From: Actinacidiphila guanduensis
GTDB taxonomy: Bacteria > Actinomycetota > Actinomycetes > Streptomycetales > Streptomycetaceae
Direction of reading: 5' to 3'
Length of the DNA stretch: 64,000 nt
Assembly (NCBI RefSeq): GCF_900103985.1
Contig: NZ_FNIE01000007.1
Span: 372,001-436,000 of the forward strand
The position numbers and the translations under genes were made by a program. Shown piece after piece: positions 39,879-50,632 of this stretch. The notes beneath the pieces were generated by a model. The model did no database searches. It saw only the letters and a list, made by a program, of their open reading frames with translations, and had not been told where the DNA came from. Position 1 is the stretch's first letter. Each line of letters starts with the position of its first letter.

Positions 39879-41309
39879 GTGCGCAAGTGGCTGCCCCTCG
39901 TGGCGATCAGCCTGGGCGCCTTCATCCTGCTGGTCGACGTCACGATCGTGAACGTCGCCCTGCCGAGCATGGCGACCGACCTCCACGCGTCCTTCAGCTC
40001 CCTGCAATGGGTGATGGACATCTACGCGCTCGCGCTCGCCGCCCTGCTGATGGTGGCCGGCTCTCTGGCCGACCTCTTCGGCCACCGGCGGCTCTACGTG
40101 GCCGGGCTCGTCGTCTTCGCCCTGGCGTCGCTGTCGGCCGCCCTCTCCCCGAACGCCTCCGCGCTGATCGCCGCCCGTGCCGTGCAGGGCGTCGGCGGCG
40201 CCGCGATGTTCGCCACCTCCGCGGCCCTGGTCGCCGGCACCTACCACGGGCGCGACCGCGGTACCGCCTTCGGCGTGTGGGGCGCGGTCAACGGCGCCGC
40301 CGCCGCGGCGGGCCCGGTGCTCGGCGGCCTGCTCACCCAGGGCTTCGGCTGGGAGGCGATCTTCCTGGTCAACCTGCCGGTCGCGGTCGTCGCCGTCGCG
40401 CTCACCCTGCGGGTGCTGCCCGCCGGGCGGCGCGGCCAGGGCCGGCTGGACCTGCCCGGCGCCGCCCTGTTCACCCTGGCCGCGGCCGCGCTGACGTACG
40501 CGCTGATCCGCGGCGGCGAGCACGGCTGGAGCGGCCCGCTCACGCTGACCGCGTTCTTCGTGGCCGCGGCCGCCGCCGTCGGCTTCGTGCTCGCCGAGGC
40601 GTGGTCGCCGCACCCGATGGTCGAGCTGCCGCTGCTGCGCCGGCCCGCCTTCTCCGGCCTGCTCGGCGGCGCCCTGCTCTACCAGGGCGCGGCCTTCTCC
40701 GGCCTGGTCTACCTCTCGCTGTGGCTGCAGGACGTGCTCGGGCTCAGCCCGATCCGGGCCGGCCTGGACCTGATGCCGCTGGCCGGTGCCTCCTTCGTGG
40801 TCGCCGGGGCCGCCGGGCGGCACATGCACAAGGTGGCCCCCCGGGCGCCGATCGCCGGCGGGGTGCTGCTGATCGCGGCCGGCTCGGCGCTGCTGTGGCA
40901 GCAGATGTCGGCGGGCTCGCACGCGGCCTCGCTCTTCGCGGGCCTGGCGGTCATCGGCGTCGGGGTGGGCCTGGCCACGCCGGTGCTGGTGTCGGCCGCG
41001 GTGGGCTCGGTGCCGCCGCAGCGGGCCGGGATGGCCGGCGGCGCCGTCAACACCTCGCGGCAGCTGGGCATGACGCTCGGCATCGCGCTGTTCGGCGACC
41101 TGTTCACGGCGCGGATGCGGTCGGTCACCGGCCACGGCGGCAGCGTCCGCGCGGCCTACGCGGCGGGCCTGGACCGGATCTTCCTCGCCGCGGCCGTCGC
41201 CGGACTGGTGGGCGCCGTCCTTGTCGCCCTCACCGTGCGCCCGGCCGCCGAGCCCGCCCCGCAGGACCGGCCGGCCCCCGCGCCGGAGCCGGACCCGGCG
41301 GCCCGCTGA
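39879..41309 (+). CDS. MFS exporter (DHA2, 14-helix type)
   Basis: A 476-residue drug:proton antiporter-like protein. It opens with a helix (LVAISLGAFILLVDVTIVNVALP), the DHA2 motif, followed by LQWVMDIYALALAALLMVAGSLADLFGHRR. Motif C-like GPVLGGLLTQGFGWEAIF is present. The C-terminus is Pro/Ala rich. GTG 39879 has AAGGAG seven bases upstream. The substrate is unknown. It is probably controlled by the divergent Lrp-type regulator. Confidence 0.88.
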   Translation: MRKWLPLVAISLGAFILLVDVTIVNVALPSMATDLHASFSSLQWVMDIYALALAALLMVAGSLADLFGHRRLYVAGLVVFALASLSAALSPNASALIAARAVQGVGGAAMFATSAALVAGTYHGRDRGTAFGVWGAVNGAAAAAGPVLGGLLTQGFGWEAIFLVNLPVAVVAVALTLRVLPAGRRGQGRLDLPGAALFTLAAAALTYALIRGGEHGWSGPLTLTAFFVAAAAAVGFVLAEAWSPHPMVELPLLRRPAFSGLLGGALLYQGAAFSGLVYLSLWLQDVLGLSPIRAGLDLMPLAGASFVVAGAAGRHMHKVAPRAPIAGGVLLIAAGSALLWQQMSAGSHAASLFAGLAVIGVGVGLATPVLVSAAVGSVPPQRAGMAGGAVNTSRQLGMTLGIALFGDLFTARMRSVTGHGGSVRAAYAAGLDRIFLAAAVAGLVGAVLVALTVRPAAEPAPQDRPAPAPEPDPAAR

Positions 41310-41455
41310 GCCGCCCCCGGCGAGGCCCCTGCCGGACCCGCGCCGCGGCCCTTGTCGGTACCCGCTGCCGAAGCCGAGCCGGCAGGCGAGCCGGACCCTT
41401 GCCCGGAGCCCCGCTGCAATCTGCCCGGTGCCCTGTCGCGGGGCCCGGCCCCGCT

Positions 41456-41677
41456 GGAACGCCGCTGGAACCTCGCGCGGCCCCTGCCCAGGCGCTGGAA
41501 CCCCGGCCGGCCCCGGCCAGCCCCGGCCGGAACTGCTGCCGGACCCCTGCTGGGATCCCGCCGGGATCCTGCTGGAACGGCCGCTGGGACCTCGCGCGGG
41601 CCGTGCCCGACCCTGTCGGTCCCCTGCCGCAGCCCCGCCGGAACGGTCGCTGGAGCCTCGCGCAGGCGCTGCCCGGA
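41456..41677. repeat. Three imperfect ~36-bp repeats in a gene-free, GC-rich gap
   Basis: Copies at 41456-41490, 41574-41610 and 41640-41677 share GGAACG-CGCTGGRACCTCGCGC and a following GGCSSTGCCC. More diffuse CTGGAACC-like words fill the 440-base gap 41310-41749 between the MFS and emfourin genes. All six frames are mostly open, but they give Pro/Ala/Arg strings, so I do not call a gene here. Confidence 0.55.
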
Positions 41678-41749
41678 CCCGTGGAGCCTGCTCGGCCCTG
41701 CCGGAACTGCCGCCGAAACCCCGCCCGGAGTCCGCGGCCCCGTCGGGGA

Positions 41750-42016
41750 CTAGGCACCCTCGCCCAGTACGCGGTGGATCAACTCCCGCTGCTGCGGGGT
41801 GAGATGGGGCTCCGCGCAGTGCAGGGTACGGCCCCCGGCGGTCACCGTGTAGCGGAAGCCGTCGGGGGCCGCGGGTGCGTCGGGCGCCGCGGGGGAAGCG
41901 AGCGCGGCCTCGGCGAGGGCCGCGAGCCGGGCGCCCTCGGGGTGGTCCGCCGTCTCCACGGCCGCCTGTCGGGGAACGGCCGTGAAGCCGCCGCTGCGGA
42001 CCACCTCGATACGCAT
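41750..42016 (-). CDS. Emfourin-like protease inhibitor
   Basis: An 88-residue protein matching the protealysin inhibitor emfourin family: MRIEVVRSGGFTAVPRQAAVET, then a beta-rich core and YTVTAGGRTLHCAEPHLTPQQRELI. Family members bind and inhibit M4 protealysin-like proteases. The gene starts six bases after the stop of the adjacent M4 protease gene, so the inhibitor is co-translated with its target. The fit in sequence and position is strong. Confidence 0.88.
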   Translation of the reverse strand: MRIEVVRSGGFTAVPRQAAVETADHPEGARLAALAEAALASPAAPDAPAAPDGFRYTVTAGGRTLHCAEPHLTPQQRELIHRVLGEGA

Positions 42017-42022
42017 GCGCCG

Positions 42023-43129
42023 CTACGCCTCCTGTGTCTGCTCGCCCGGGTTCTGCCGCGGCAGGCCCGAGGCCGGCGCCGCCGCGGGGGCGACCCCCAC
42101 GGTGGACCAGGCCGCGCGGACCGCCTGGAGCTGGGCGCCCTCACCGTAGCGCGCCCGGGCGGCGGCCTCGGTGGCCGCGGCGAAGTGGGCGAAGTCGGCG
42201 TCGGCGCGCAGCGACCCGCCGGTCAGCACGTCGTACCAGATCTGGCCGGCCTGCTCCCACGCGTGGCCGCCGAGCGCGGTCGCGACCAGGTAGAAGGCGT
42301 GGTTGGGGATGCCGGAGTTGATGTGCACCCCGCCCTCGTCGGCGCTGCCCGAGACGTAGCCGTCCATGGTGGCCGGCTGCGGGTCCTTGCCCAGGTGCGG
42401 GTCGTCGTAGGCGGTGCCGGGGGCGGCCATCGAGCGCAGCGCCTTGCCGTGGATGCCGGGGGCGAGCAGGCCCGCGCCGATCAGCCAGTCGGCCTGGGCG
42501 GCGGTCTGGCCCAGGCTGTACTGCTTGACCAGGCTGCCGAAGACGTCGGAGACCGACTCGTTGAGCGCGCCGGACTGGCCCTGGTAGTCGAGGTTGGCGG
42601 TGTACTGCGTGACGCCGTGCGTCAGTTCGTGCCCGATCACGTCCACCGGGATGGTGAAGTCCAGGAAGACCCGGCCGTCGCCGTCGCCGAAGACCATCTG
42701 CTCGCCGTTCCAGAAGGCGTTGTTGTAGTCCTCCTGGTAGTGCACGCTCGCGGTCAGCGGCAGGCCGCGGCCGTCCACCGAGTGCCGCCCGTAGGCCCGC
42801 AGGTAGGTCTCGAAGGTGGCGCCCAGGCCGTCGTAGGCCCGGTTGGCGCTGGTGTCGGCGATGGGTGGGGTGCCCTCGGCGCGCAGCCGGCGGCCCGGCA
42901 GCGTGTCCTGGTGGCGGGCGTCGTACACGGTGCGGTCCGGCTGGTCGGCGGGCCGGGCCGAGACCGCGGTCGCCCCGGACGGGCCGATGGCGGTGGCCAG
43001 CCGGCGCCGGGTGCGCTGGCGCGCGTCGTGTTCCAGGGTGCGCCGGGCCGCGGCGGACACCGAGGGGTCGGAGGAGCGGGCGAGTCGGTCCAGGACGTGC
43101 GGTGGCACGATGCTGCAGAAAACTCCCAT
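42023..43129 (-). CDS. Protealysin-like M4 metallopeptidase
   Basis: A 368-residue thermolysin-family protease without a signal peptide. The short propeptide starts with the protealysin-type motif CSIVPPHVLDRLA. Zinc is bound by HELTH (His167, His171) and Glu191 in GALNESVSD, and a C-terminal NSGIPNHAFY helix holds the transition-state histidine. The lack of a signal peptide and the linked inhibitor match protealysin-like proteases, several of which act intracellularly or are exported in unknown ways. ATG 43129 lies after a CACAGT hexamer. It forms an operon with emfourin. Confidence 0.9.
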   Translation of the reverse strand: MGVFCSIVPPHVLDRLARSSDPSVSAAARRTLEHDARQRTRRRLATAIGPSGATAVSARPADQPDRTVYDARHQDTLPGRRLRAEGTPPIADTSANRAYDGLGATFETYLRAYGRHSVDGRGLPLTASVHYQEDYNNAFWNGEQMVFGDGDGRVFLDFTIPVDVIGHELTHGVTQYTANLDYQGQSGALNESVSDVFGSLVKQYSLGQTAAQADWLIGAGLLAPGIHGKALRSMAAPGTAYDDPHLGKDPQPATMDGYVSGSADEGGVHINSGIPNHAFYLVATALGGHAWEQAGQIWYDVLTGGSLRADADFAHFAAATEAAARARYGEGAQLQAVRAAWSTVGVAPAAAPASGLPRQNPGEQTQEA

Positions 43130-43295
43130 GCACGCACTGTGACAGCTTGCGCACGCTGTGTCAGCAGATTTCGGGCCGGTCCACGAGATGGAGCGAATCC
43201 GCCGGATGCCGGTGGACGCCCGCACCGGCGGCGGCCGTCGTCTTGCATGCTGAGAGGAAGCCGGCTCCGGGTGCGGGATCGGCCGCGCGGTGGGC

Positions 43296-43301
43296 TATGG
43301 T
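43296..43301 (+). promoter_or_regulatory. Candidate -10 (TATGGT) for the leuA leader
   Basis: TATGGT ends seven bases before the leader peptide ATG at 43309, so transcription probably starts at that codon. Confidence 0.55.
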
Positions 43302-43308
43302 CGAGGCC

Positions 43309-45203
<1,895 letters not shown>

Positions 45204-45411
45204 CGACCCCCGTGGCCGCGCGGGCCGGCGGCGACCCCGCCCGCCCGCGCGACCGCGCCCCGCCCTGCGCCGGCCCGGTGCCGCGAAGGGCCCAACTCCC
45301 TTGCCCCCGGCCCCGATCCCGGGCCGCCCGCCGCTCCGCCGCGGCCGCCGCTGTCACCCGCGCGGTACCCCCGAGCGGTGAAGAGAAGGCGAATTGCCCC
45401 CGTACGCGGTA

Positions 45412-45441
45412 CTGACTGGGCCTCCCGGCTGTGGCTAACAT
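45412..45441 (+). promoter_or_regulatory. Candidate vegetative promoter for the TerB-like gene
   Basis: CTGACT (45412-45417) and TAACAT (45436-45441) are separated by 18 bases. Transcription would begin near 45448, about 120 bases before the gene. The remainder of the 366-base gap 45204-45569 shows nothing I recognise. Confidence 0.5.
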
Positions 45442-45569
45442 CACGCTGTACGGCACCGTGGCCGTGTCATCGGCGTCCCCGCCGGCCCCCCGGGGCCGGA
45501 CGTGGCGCCCGTCGCGCGGCAACGGGCCGCTGCGGGTGCGTACCGGGACGACGACGGCCGGAGGGTGCG

Positions 45570-46271
45570 ATGAAGCTGGGGCTGATCTGGGGAGTGCGCA
45601 CGTCCTGGCACACCGAGGACGACGGCGAGTTCTACTGCCCCGACTGCGGCGGCGACCGGGCCTACCACCGCAGGACCGGCACCCGCCGGCTGACCGTGCT
45701 CAACGTGCCGCTGCTCGCCCGCGGCACCGCCGGCACCGTCGTCGAGTGCACCGCCTGCCACCGGCGGTACGGGCCCGAGGTGCTGCTCTGCCCGACCACC
45801 ACCCGCTTCTCGGCGATGCTGCGCGACGCCGTGCACACCATCGCGCTCGCCGTGCTCACCGCCGGCGGCGCCGGCGCCCGCAGCACCCGCGAGGCCGCGG
45901 TCGGCGCGGTGCGCGCGGCCGGCTTCAGCGACTGCACCGAGGACCAGTTGCTCGGCCTGCTCGCCGCGATCGTCGCCGACGAGGGCCGCTTCCGCCGCTC
46001 CGACGAACTCGGCCCCGACTCCTTCGCCGAGGCCGTCGACGGCTGCGGCAGCTGGCTGTCCATCGAGTTGCACGAGGCGCTGGAACCCCTCGCCGACCAC
46101 CTTGCCCCCCAGGGCCGCGAGCGCGTGCTCCTCGAAGGCGCCCGCATCGCCCTGGCCGACGGCCCCTACCTGCCCGCCGAACGCGACGTGCTGGAAGCCG
46201 TCGGCCGCTGCCTGTCCCTGCACACCGACCACATCGACCGCCTGCTGAGGGCCGCCGCCACCGCGGCCTGA
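45570..46271 (+). CDS. TerB-like protein with zinc ribbon
   Basis: A 233-residue protein. The N-terminus carries two CxxC pairs (YCPDCGG and ECTACHRRYG) that should form a zinc ribbon. The C-terminal two thirds resemble the helical TerB/tellurite-resistance fold (RDAVHTIALAVLTAGGA...EDQLLGLLAAIVADEG). Whether it has a metal-stress or other role is unknown. ATG 45570 has GGAGG five bases upstream. It precedes recO but recO has its own promoter. Confidence 0.75.
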   Translation: MKLGLIWGVRTSWHTEDDGEFYCPDCGGDRAYHRRTGTRRLTVLNVPLLARGTAGTVVECTACHRRYGPEVLLCPTTTRFSAMLRDAVHTIALAVLTAGGAGARSTREAAVGAVRAAGFSDCTEDQLLGLLAAIVADEGRFRRSDELGPDSFAEAVDGCGSWLSIELHEALEPLADHLAPQGRERVLLEGARIALADGPYLPAERDVLEAVGRCLSLHTDHIDRLLRAAATAA

Positions 46272-46330
46272 CCCGGCAGGCGCCCACCGCCGGATGTGCG
46301 GCACCGGTACGGGGCCGGTGCGCGGTGGGC

Positions 46331-46336
46331 GAGAAT
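46331..46336 (+). promoter_or_regulatory. Candidate leaderless -10 (GAGAAT) for recO
   Basis: GAGAAT ends seven bases before ATG 46344, which decides this start over the in-frame ATG at 46335 that overlaps the hexamer. Confidence 0.45.
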
Positions 46337-46343
46337 GGACCGC

Positions 46344-47090
46344 ATGAGCCTGTTCCGCGACGACGGCATCGTGCTGCGCACCCAGAAGCTGGGCGAGGCG
46401 GACCGCATCATCACGCTGCTGACCCGGCGGAACGGGCGGGTGCGCGCGGTGGCCCGCGGGGTGCGGCGGACCAAGTCGAAGTTCGGCGCGCGGCTGGAGC
46501 CCTTCAGCCATGTCGACGTGCAGTTCTTCGCCCGCGGCGGCGAACTCGTCGGCCGCGGCCTGCCGCTGTGCACGCAAGGCGAGACCATCGCGCCCTACGG
46601 CGGCACCATCGTCACCGACTACGAGCGCTACACCGCCGGCACCGCGATGCTGGAGACCGCCGAGCGGTTCACCGACCACGAGGGGGAGCCGGCCGTCCAG
46701 CAGTACCTGCTGCTCGTCGGCGCCCTGCGCACCCTCGCGGCCGGCGAGCACGAGCCGCGGCTGGTGCTCGACGCCTTCCTGCTGCGCTCCCTGGCCGTCA
46801 ACGGCTACGCCCCCAGCTTCGACGACTGCGCCAAGTGCGGGCTGCCCGGGCCGAACCGGTTCTTTTCGGTCGGCGCGGGAGGAGTCGTCTGCGGCGACTG
46901 CCGCGTCCCCGGAAGCGTCGTACCCTCCAGGGAGTCACTGGAACTGCTCGGCGCCCTGCTGGGCGGCGACTGGGAGACCGCGGACGCCTGCGCCCCGCGC
47001 CACTGCCGCGAGGGCAGCGGGCTGGTCGCGGCCTACCTCCAGTGGCACCTCGAACGCGGCCTGCGGTCGCTGCGCTTCGTGGACAAGTAG
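46344..47090 (+). CDS. recO: DNA repair protein RecO
   Basis: A 248-residue recombination mediator that loads RecA with RecR. An OB-fold N-terminus (MSLFRDDGIVLRTQKLGEADRII) leads to a helical region and a C-terminal zinc ribbon with CAKCG and CGDC. Typical sequences are VRAVARGVRRTKSKFGARLEPFS and LLRSLAVNGYAPSFDDC. Length is normal for actinobacteria. It is followed by uppS. Confidence 0.95.
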   Translation: MSLFRDDGIVLRTQKLGEADRIITLLTRRNGRVRAVARGVRRTKSKFGARLEPFSHVDVQFFARGGELVGRGLPLCTQGETIAPYGGTIVTDYERYTAGTAMLETAERFTDHEGEPAVQQYLLLVGALRTLAAGEHEPRLVLDAFLLRSLAVNGYAPSFDDCAKCGLPGPNRFFSVGAGGVVCGDCRVPGSVVPSRESLELLGALLGGDWETADACAPRHCREGSGLVAAYLQWHLERGLRSLRFVDK

Positions 47091-47098
47091 CACCCGAC

Positions 47099-47140
47099 CA
47101 CCGACGACACCGAGACACCGACGACACCGAGCACACCGAC
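47099..47140. repeat. Seventeen-bp tandem repeat before uppS
   Basis: Two identical copies of CACCGACGACACCGAG (47099-47114, 47116-47131) and a partial third (CACCGAC, 47134-47140) occur between recO and uppS. Confidence 0.6.
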
Positions 47141-47228
47141 CGCAACCGGCCGCGGACGCCTCGCACGCGGCGGCGACAGACCCGAAACCCCGGCACCACC
47201 CGGAAGACCTGGCGGGAGACGTACGACC

Positions 47229-48026
47229 ATGGCACGACGCGGGATCCTCACCCGTCACCGGACCACTTACCGCACCCCCGAGCCGCACCCCTCGGGCGCC
47301 CGCCCGCCGAAGATCCCCGGCGAGCTGGTGCCCAAGCACGTCGCCATCGTGATGGACGGCAACGGGCGCTGGGCCAAGGACCGCGGCCTGCCCCGCACCG
47401 AGGGCCACAAGGTCGGCGAGGGCGTCGTGCTCGACGTGCTCAAGGGCTGCCTGGAGATAGGGGTGAAGAACCTCTCGCTCTACGCCTTCTCCACCGAGAA
47501 CTGGAAGCGCTCGCCGGAGGAGGTGCGCTTCCTGATGAACTTCAACCGGGACGTGATCCGCCGCCGCCGTGACGAGATGGACGAACTCGGCATCCGCATC
47601 CGCTGGGTGGGCCGGATGCCCAAGATGTGGAAGTCCGTGGTCCAGGAGCTCCAGGTCGCCCAGGAGCAGACCGTCGGCAACGACGCGATGACCCTGTACT
47701 TCTGCCTCAACTACGGCGGCCGCGCCGAGATCGCCGACGCCGCCCAGGCCATCGCCCGCGAGGTGGCCGCGGGGCGGCTGGACCCCTCGAAGGTCACCGA
47801 GAAGACCTTCATGAAGTACCTGTACTACCCCGACATGCCCGACGTGGACCTCTTCCTGCGGCCCAGCGGCGAGCAGCGCACCTCCAACTACCTGATCTGG
47901 CAGTCCAGTTATGCCGAGATGGTGTTCCAGGACGTGCTCTGGCCGGACTTCGACCGCCGCGACCTGTGGCGGGCCTGCCTGGAGTACGCCTCCCGCGACC
48001 GCCGCTTCGGCGGCGCCCAGGGCTGA
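47229..48026 (+). CDS. uppS: Undecaprenyl diphosphate synthase (cis-prenyltransferase)
   Basis: A 265-residue cis-prenyltransferase that elongates isoprenoids for the peptidoglycan lipid carrier. The catalytic aspartate is Asp43 in [10 protein letters not shown], and other motifs are [19 protein letters not shown] and [18 protein letters not shown]. The N-terminal basic extension of about 35 residues is normal here. ATG 47229 has GGGAG about ten bases upstream. Which chain length it makes (C50 or C55) cannot be read from sequence. Confidence 0.94.
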   Translation: MARRGILTRHRTTYRTPEPHPSGARPPKIPGELVPKHVAIVMDGNGRWAKDRGLPRTEGHKVGEGVVLDVLKGCLEIGVKNLSLYAFSTENWKRSPEEVRFLMNFNRDVIRRRRDEMDELGIRIRWVGRMPKMWKSVVQELQVAQEQTVGNDAMTLYFCLNYGGRAEIADAAQAIAREVAAGRLDPSKVTEKTFMKYLYYPDMPDVDLFLRPSGEQRTSNYLIWQSSYAEMVFQDVLWPDFDRRDLWRACLEYASRDRRFGGAQG

Positions 48027-48063
48027 GGGCGCCGGCTGCCGCTCTCACCCGGCGGACCCCTGA

Positions 48064-48108
48064 ACGTGAAGGGCGCGCCTCCCGCAGTGGGAGGCGCGCC
48101 CTTCACGT
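48064..48108. terminator. Strong bidirectional terminator
   Basis: Perfect 20-base arms (48064-48083, 48089-48108) around a five-base loop lie between uppS and the convergent glyQS gene. Confidence 0.85.
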
Positions 48109-48131
48109 GTGACGGCGGCGGGCCGGGGCGG

Positions 48132-49514
48132 TCAGCAGCCGATCAGGCGCGAGGCCAGGTAGCCCTCGACCTGGTCCAGCGAGATCCGCTCCTGCTTCAT
48201 GGTGTCGCGCTCGCGGACGGTGACCGCGTTGTCCTCGAGGGTGTCGAAGTCGACGGTCACGCAGAACGGGGTGCCGATCTCGTCCTGCCGGCGGTAGCGG
48301 CGGCCGATCGCGCCCGCGTCGTCGAACTCGATGTTCCAGTGGCCGCGCAGCGCGGTGGCCAGGCCCTTGGCCTTCGGCGACAGCTGCGGGTTGCGGGACA
48401 GCGGCAGCACGGCGACCTTCACCGGGGCCAGCCGCGGGTCCAGCCGCATCACGGTGCGCTTCTCCAGCACGCCCTTGGCGTTGGGCGCCTCGTCCTCGGA
48501 GTAGGCGTCGAGCATGAAGGCGAGCATCGCCCGGTTGACACCGGCGGCGGGCTCGATCACGTAGGGGTACCAGCGCTCGCCGGCCTCCTGGTCGAAGTAC
48601 GACAGGTCCTGGCCGGACGCCTTGGCGTGGGCGGACAGGTCGAAGTCCGTGCGGTTGGCGACGCCCTCCAGCTCACTGAACTCCTGGCCGCCGAAGTTGA
48701 AGCGGTACTCGATGTCGGCGGTGCGCTTGGAGTAGTGGGAGAGCTTCTCCTTCGGGTGCTCGTACCACCGGATGTTCTCCTCGCGGATACCGAGGTTGCG
48801 GTACCAGTTCCAGCGCTCCTGCATCCAGTACTCGTGCCACTTCTCGTCCTCGCCGGGCTTGACGAAGAACTCCATCTCCATCTGCTCGAACTCGCGGGTG
48901 CGGAAGATGAAGTTGCCGGGCGTGATCTCGTTGCGGAACGACTTGCCCATCTGGGCGATGCCGAACGGGGGCTTCTTGCGGGCCGTGGTCTGCACCTGGG
49001 CGAAGTTCACGAAGATGCCCTGCGCGGTCTCGGGGCGCAGGTACGCCACCGAGCCGGCGTCCTGGGTCGGGCCGAGGTGGGTCTGCAGCATGCCGGAGAA
49101 CTGCTTGGGCTCGGTGAAGGCGCCCTTGGTGCCGCAGTGCGGGCAGTTGATGTCCGCCAGGCCGTTCGGCGGCGGGTTGCCGTGCTTGGCCTCGTACGCC
49201 TCCTCCAGGTGGTCGGCGCGGAAGCGCTTGTGGCAGGAGGTGCACTCGGTGAGCGGGTCGGAGAAGGTGGCCACGTGGCCGGAGGCGACCCACACCTCGG
49301 GGGCGAGGATCACCGAGGAGTCGAGCCCCACCACGTCGTCGCGCGAGGTGACCATCGCGCGCCACCACTGGCGCTTGATGTTCTCCTTGAGCTCCACGCC
49401 CAGCGGCCCGTAGTCCCAGGCGGCGCGCGATCCGCCGTAGATCTCACTGCTCGGGAAAACGAAGCCACGGCGCTTGCTCAGGCTGACGATGGTGTCGATC
49501 TTGTCGGCGGCCAC
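48132..49514 (-). CDS. glyS: Glycine-tRNA ligase (single-subunit type)
   Basis: A 460-residue class II synthetase of the alpha2 type, charging tRNA-Gly. Motif regions include the start [40 protein letters not shown] and [24 protein letters not shown], then the glycine-binding site and C-terminal anticodon domain ([13 protein letters not shown]). A zinc-like CTSC...CPHC pair occurs at about residues 98-145. GTG 49514 is the start. No T-box was recognised in the short leader. Confidence 0.95.
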   Translation of the reverse strand: MAADKIDTIVSLSKRRGFVFPSSEIYGGSRAAWDYGPLGVELKENIKRQWWRAMVTSRDDVVGLDSSVILAPEVWVASGHVATFSDPLTECTSCHKRFRADHLEEAYEAKHGNPPPNGLADINCPHCGTKGAFTEPKQFSGMLQTHLGPTQDAGSVAYLRPETAQGIFVNFAQVQTTARKKPPFGIAQMGKSFRNEITPGNFIFRTREFEQMEMEFFVKPGEDEKWHEYWMQERWNWYRNLGIREENIRWYEHPKEKLSHYSKRTADIEYRFNFGGQEFSELEGVANRTDFDLSAHAKASGQDLSYFDQEAGERWYPYVIEPAAGVNRAMLAFMLDAYSEDEAPNAKGVLEKRTVMRLDPRLAPVKVAVLPLSRNPQLSPKAKGLATALRGHWNIEFDDAGAIGRRYRRQDEIGTPFCVTVDFDTLEDNAVTVRERDTMKQERISLDQVEGYLASRLIGC

Positions 49515-49617
49515 GGTGCTCTCTTCAGTGCGACGAGGGGGTCAGTTGTCCCAGATTACCGGCGGCTGCGGGGCACATCACAAATCGGTTCCGCGAGCAG
49601 TGGGCGGACCCCGAGAA

Positions 49618-49655
49618 TTGACAATCGTTTCCAGTTTAGTTGAACATGACTCTCA
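49618..49655 (+). promoter_or_regulatory. znuA promoter overlapped by two Zur-like boxes
   Basis: TTGACA (49618-49623) and GAACAT (49642-49647), spaced 18, end seven bases before ATG 49655. TGACAATCGTTTCCA (49619-49633) and TGAACATGACTCTCA (49641-49655) each resemble the 15-base Zur palindrome TGAAAATGATTTTCA. The boxes cover the -35 and -10, so zinc-bound Zur should block transcription. Confidence 0.7.
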
Positions 49656-50632
49656 TGCACAGCTCCCGCCGCGCGCCCCTGCGGTCCCTCGCCGCGGCGG
49701 CGGTGCTGGTGCTGGCGGCCTGGCCCGCGCTCAGCGGCTGCGCCGCCACCGTCGACGACTTCAAGGACGACGGGAAGCTGCACGTCACAGCTGCCTTCTA
49801 CCCGCTGGAGTACCTGGCGACCCGGATCGGCGGCCGCTATGTCGACGTCTCGGACCTGACGAGGCCCGGCACCGAGCCGCACGACCTCGAACTCGCCCCG
49901 CGCCGGATCGCCGCGCTCACCCACTCCGACGTCATCGTCTACCTGCGCGGCATGCAGCCCGCGGTGGACGACGCCGTGGCCCAGTCCGGCGTGCGCCGAA
50001 CGGTGGACGCGGCCGCACTGGTCCCTCTGGAGGACCACGGCACCGAGGTGGACGGCCGCGACCGCACCACCGGCGACAACGGCAGCGGCGGCCGCCCCGA
50101 GACCGCGGGCGCCGACCCGCACATCTGGCTCGACCCGGTGCGCTACGCGGCCGTGGCGGCCGGCGTCGGCAGGGCGCTGGAGGCCGCCGATCCCGCGCAC
50201 GCCGCCTACTACGCCGCCGGCACCGCCCGGCTGACCGCACGGCTGCACGCACTGGACGCCGAGTTCGCCGCGGGTCTGCGCGGCCGCACCACCGACACCT
50301 TCCTCACCACCCACGCCGCCTTCGGCTACCTCGCCGAACGCTACGGCTTGGTGGAGGAGGCGATCAACGGCATCGACGCCGAGAGCGAGCCGAGCGCCGC
50401 CCGGATGCGGGCCCTGCAGGACCTCGCCCGGCGCGAGCACGTCACCACCGTCTTCTTCGAGACGCTGGTCAGCGACCGCACCGCCAGGACCTTCGCCGGC
50501 GACCTGCACCTGCGCACCGACGTGCTCGACCCGATCGAGGGCATCACCGCGGCCTCCCGCGGAACCGACTACTTCGAGGTGCAGCACGCGAACCTGCGGG
50601 CGCTGCAGAAGGCACTGGGGGTACGCACGTGA
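49655..50632 (+). CDS. znuA: Zinc ABC transporter, substrate-binding lipoprotein
   Basis: A 325-residue lipoprotein that captures zinc outside the cell. The signal ends with the lipobox LSGC near residue 29. The metal-binding histidines are probably in GTEPHDLEL, DPHIWLDP and TTHAAFGYL, with a C-terminal aspartate. A Gly/Asp-rich charged loop (DGRDRTTGDNG) stands where ZnuA proteins often have a histidine-rich loop. ATG 49655 is chosen from the promoter spacing; TTG 49640 and ATG 49646 are alternatives. The stop overlaps the znuC GTG. Confidence 0.9.
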   Translation: MHSSRRAPLRSLAAAAVLVLAAWPALSGCAATVDDFKDDGKLHVTAAFYPLEYLATRIGGRYVDVSDLTRPGTEPHDLELAPRRIAALTHSDVIVYLRGMQPAVDDAVAQSGVRRTVDAAALVPLEDHGTEVDGRDRTTGDNGSGGRPETAGADPHIWLDPVRYAAVAAGVGRALEAADPAHAAYYAAGTARLTARLHALDAEFAAGLRGRTTDTFLTTHAAFGYLAERYGLVEEAINGIDAESEPSAARMRALQDLARREHVTTVFFETLVSDRTARTFAGDLHLRTDVLDPIEGITAASRGTDYFEVQHANLRALQKALGVRT

